DNA of 64,000 nt from Brevibacterium sp. JSBI002 (GTDB lineage: Bacteria > Actinomycetota > Actinomycetes > Actinomycetales > Brevibacteriaceae), in the NCBI RefSeq assembly GCF_026013965.1, contig NZ_CP110341.1, positions 2,666,001 to 2,730,000 of the forward strand, in the 5' to 3' direction. This document shows, in pieces, positions 61,848-64,000 of this stretch; positions within the stretch are counted from its first letter, which is position 1, and each line of letters begins with the position of its first letter. The position numbers were made by a program, and so were the translations under genes. The notes beneath the pieces were generated by a model. It was not told the DNA's origin. It ran no database searches and saw nothing but the letters and a program-made list of their open reading frames with translations.

Positions 61848-62776
61848 GAGTTCTCCTCCTTGAGCAGGGTCGATGCGGTGCGCAGGGCGAAGGTCGCGGT
61901 GATGAGGGAGGCGATGACGACGATGACGCCGACGGCGGAGGCGACTCCGTAGTCCTGAGCGACGAAGAACTCCTGGTAGATGACGTACGGCAGGGTGGCG
62001 GTGCCGAGTCCTCCGGAAGTCATGGTGAAGACCATGTCGAAGTTCTGGACGATGTAGATGGTGCCCAGCAGTGCGGCGAGTTCGATGTATCGGCGCAGGT
62101 GGGGCAGGGTGATGAAGCGGAAGGTCTGCCAGGGTCCGGCGCCGTCGACGAGGGCCGCCTCGTAGACGTCCATGGGTCGTGACTGCAGTCCGGCGAGCAT
62201 GATGAGCATCATGAACGGCGTCCACTGCCAGACGAGGACGATCCCGATGCCCAGCAGCGGGTTCGAGGTCATGAGGTCCGGCTGCGGGGCGTTCTCCCCG
62301 AACACGGTGGTCAGCAGTCCGTTGATGAGGCCGTACGAGGGGTTGAAGATCGCGTGCTTGAACAGCAGCGCGGCGGCGACGGGGACGACGAGGAACGGGG
62401 TGATCATCAGGGTGCGGACGAGACCGCGGCCGATGAACTTCCGATCGAGCAGCAGGGCGATGCCCAGGCCCAGCAGAGCCGAGGCCAGCACGACGCCGAC
62501 CGTGAGCCCGACGGTGACGATGACGGCCTTGAGCAGGTTCGCATCGGTGAAGACGGTGACATAGTTCTGCAGCGTCCCGAAGCTGATGTCATCGGGGTAG
62601 GCGGCGTTCCAGTTCATGAACGAGATGATGATCGTGATCGCGAACGGGATCTGAGTGACGAGGATGACGAAGATCAGCGCCGGCAGCATGGGCGCGCGTT
62701 TGAGCCATCGGTCCTTGGCACGGGGTTTCGGCGGCGAGATCGGCTGCGATGCACGCTCGGCGGCTGGAGCTGACAC
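61844..62776 (-). CDS. Carbohydrate ABC transporter permease (MalF/SmoF-like)
   Basis: About 310 residues with six membrane helices. MLPALIFVILVTQIPFAITIIISFMNWN opens the core, and the EAA loop is VYEAALVDGAGPWQTFRFITLPHL. I chose GTG 62776 because GAAGG lies nine bases before it; the ATG at 62785 directly abuts that sequence and would have no spacing. The 119 bases upstream, to the binding protein gene, contain short GC repeats only. Confidence 0.9.
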   Translation of the reverse strand: MSAPAAERASQPISPPKPRAKDRWLKRAPMLPALIFVILVTQIPFAITIIISFMNWNAAYPDDISFGTLQNYVTVFTDANLLKAVIVTVGLTVGVVLASALLGLGIALLLDRKFIGRGLVRTLMITPFLVVPVAAALLFKHAIFNPSYGLINGLLTTVFGENAPQPDLMTSNPLLGIGIVLVWQWTPFMMLIMLAGLQSRPMDVYEAALVDGAGPWQTFRFITLPHLRRYIELAALLGTIYIVQNFDMVFTMTSGGLGTATLPYVIYQEFFVAQDYGVASAVGVIVVIASLITATFALRTASTLLKEENS

Positions 62777-62895
62777 TTCGAACATCCTTCGTCAGGCGGG
62801 TGGTTGCGGTCAGGCGGTGGTGCGGTCAGGAGGCGGTGCGGACGGGCCGGGGCCGCCTCGGGGAGGGCGATCGCCACCCGCCCCGAGGCGCTCGG

Positions 62896-64000
62896 TCATT
62901 TCTTGTACTTGTCTCCGACCTTCTCGGCTTCCTTCTGACCTTTCTCCAGGGCCGCATCGGCCGTGGTGCGACCGGCGATAGCGGAGCTGACGTCTTCGGA
63001 GATGCCCGTGGCGAGGTCCGCGAATTCGGGGATCGTCACGAACTGGACTCCCAGCGTCGGCCGCGGCTGGACTCCGGGGCTGACCGGATCAGCCGAGTTG
63101 ATGGCGTCCTCGGTCTGCTGGTAGAAGGGCTTCGCGGCCTTCTGGTACTCGGGGTTCTCGTAGGTCGAGGTCCGCTTGCCGGCCGGCACGTGCTGCCAGC
63201 CGAGCTCCTCGGCGACGGTCTCCTCGTAGTCCTTCGACGAGGCCCAGGCGACGAACTGCTTCGCCGCGTCCTGGTTCTTGCCTGCGGCCTGGATGCCCCA
63301 TGCCCAGGTGTAGAGCCAGGAGCTCGACTCCGTCTCCTTCACCGGCGCCGCGACGTAGCCGATCTTGCCCTTGACGGGAGAGTCGTCGGCCTCGAGGGTT
63401 CCGGTGGCGGCCGTCGAGTCGTACCACATGGCGACCTTGCCCTGCTGCAGGTTGGTCAGGCACTCGGTGTAGCCGGCCTGCGGGGCACCGGATTCGCCGT
63501 GGTCCTTGATGAGGTCGACGTAGAAGTTCGTGGCTTCCTTGAATTCCTTGGAATCGACCTGTGCGTTCCAGTCTTCGTCGAACCAGGTTCCGCCGAAGGT
63601 GTTGACCACTGTCGTCAGCGGAGCGAACATCTCACCCCAACCGGGCAGTCCGCGCAGGCAGATGCCCTTCGTGCCCTTCTCGGCACCGTCGACCTTCGCC
63701 GCGAGCTTCGCGACTTCGTCCCAGGTCGGCTTCTCCGGCATCTCCACGCCTGCCTTGTCGAAGATGTCCGTGCGGTACATGAGGAACGAGCCCTCACCGT
63801 AGAACGGCTCACCATAGACCTGGTCGTCGACCGTCATCGACTCGGCCATCGGCGCGAGGATGTCGTCCTGGTCGAAGCCCTCGGCATCGACGACGCCTTC
63901 GTCCATGGGCGTCAGCCACTTGTTCTTCGCGTAGGTCGGGATCTCGTAGTTCGACATCGAGGCGACGTCGTAGTTGCCGGCCTGAGCGGCGAACTCCTGG
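62896..64000 (-). CDS. Sugar/polyol ABC transporter substrate-binding protein (partial, N-terminus beyond window)
   Basis: About 368 codons of an extracellular solute-binding protein family 1 member; the 5' end with signal peptide runs off the right edge. It contains YDVASMSNYEIPTYAKNKWLTPMD, DIFDKAGVEMPEKPTWDEVAKLA, KGICLRGLPGWGEMFAPLTTVVN, GKVAMWYDSTAATGTLE and the C-terminal IAGRTTADAALEKGQKEAEKV. This is the pattern of mannitol/sorbitol-binding proteins (SmoE-like). It is the first visible gene of the polyol operon. No ATPase gene is in the visible part. Confidence 0.92.
   Translation of the reverse strand, partial: QEFAAQAGNYDVASMSNYEIPTYAKNKWLTPMDEGVVDAEGFDQDDILAPMAESMTVDDQVYGEPFYGEGSFLMYRTDIFDKAGVEMPEKPTWDEVAKLAAKVDGAEKGTKGICLRGLPGWGEMFAPLTTVVNTFGGTWFDEDWNAQVDSKEFKEATNFYVDLIKDHGESGAPQAGYTECLTNLQQGKVAMWYDSTAATGTLEADDSPVKGKIGYVAAPVKETESSSWLYTWAWGIQAAGKNQDAAKQFVAWASSKDYEETVAEELGWQHVPAGKRTSTYENPEYQKAAKPFYQQTEDAINSADPVSPGVQPRPTLGVQFVTIPEFADLATGISEDVSSAIAGRTTADAALEKGQKEAEKVGDKYKK

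Noticed and set aside
1-64000. CRISPR arrays, insertion sequences, phage genes, ordinary tRNA or rRNA genes
   Set aside because: Looked for on both strands; apart from tmRNA I see no cloverleaf, no regularly spaced repeats and no transposase or phage motifs.

Overview
The window is high-GC DNA from an actinobacterium. The gene order and family variants fit Micrococcales: class Ib nrdHIE, ssrA/smpB/ftsX/ftsE/prfB, a punA-pmmB pair, and abundant GTG starts and apparently leaderless genes. From general resemblance I would guess a Brevibacterium-like organism, but nothing in the window proves the genus. It is chromosomal and mostly core metabolism. I see no insertion sequence, phage gene, CRISPR array, rRNA or ordinary tRNA.

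Layout. 1-2070 (minus) is the nrdHIE ribonucleotide reductase operon, preceded by two NrdR-box-like sites. 2778-8016 (plus) is a tightly coupled MoxR/DUF58/VWA/VWA/TPR operon of the Bat type. 8087-17161 carries a PLP aminotransferase, a PucR-type regulator and a divergent ureohydrolase / TPP enzyme / sodium symporter / TPP enzyme group, which could be a guanidino-compound (2-ketoarginine) catabolic module. 17222-18269 is a decayed stretch with a histidine kinase remnant and an SdpI-family gene carrying a nonsense codon. 18492-23894 (minus) holds tmRNA, smpB, an M23 cell wall hydrolase, ftsX, ftsE and prfB, the last with a possible transcription attenuator in its leader.

24268-29182 (plus) is a compact Tad/Flp pilus locus (tadA, tadB, tadC, a small pilin-like gene and three TadE/TadG-like genes). 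It is followed by a large EssC/EccC-like FtsK/SpoIIIE ATPase with no recognisable type VII partner. 34159-44809 is a nucleoside salvage island: purine nucleoside phosphorylase and a phosphohexomutase-family enzyme on plus, then on minus a BmpA-type nucleoside ABC transporter, cytidine deaminase, thymidine phosphorylase and a frameshifted deoxyribose-phosphate aldolase. Imported nucleosides would be deaminated or phosphorolysed and the sugar phosphate passed to glycolysis.

45136-50168 (plus) has an ABC-F protein, a DksA/TraR-type zinc finger protein, an acyltransferase-3 membrane protein and a homocysteine S-methyltransferase family enzyme. 50613-54093 (minus) has a class V aminotransferase, a remnant of 6-phosphogluconate dehydrogenase, ispE and rsmA. 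A divergent methyltransferase and a sulfurtransferase with two frameshifts follow, then an NlpC/P60 endopeptidase behind a striking 39-bp dyad. The right end (57707 to the edge, minus) is a polyol uptake and oxidation operon (binding protein, two permeases, mannitol-type dehydrogenase) with a NagZ-like lipoprotein.

The less ordinary signals are: a perfectly palindromic 56-bp repeat found three times directly at stop codons; a second inverted-repeat family found twice; a heavily over-used 9-mer (CCGAGGCGG and its complement); several broken genes, two of them with single-base losses in G runs or nearby sequence that could also be sequencing errors; and the orphan EssC-like ATPase beside the Tad genes.
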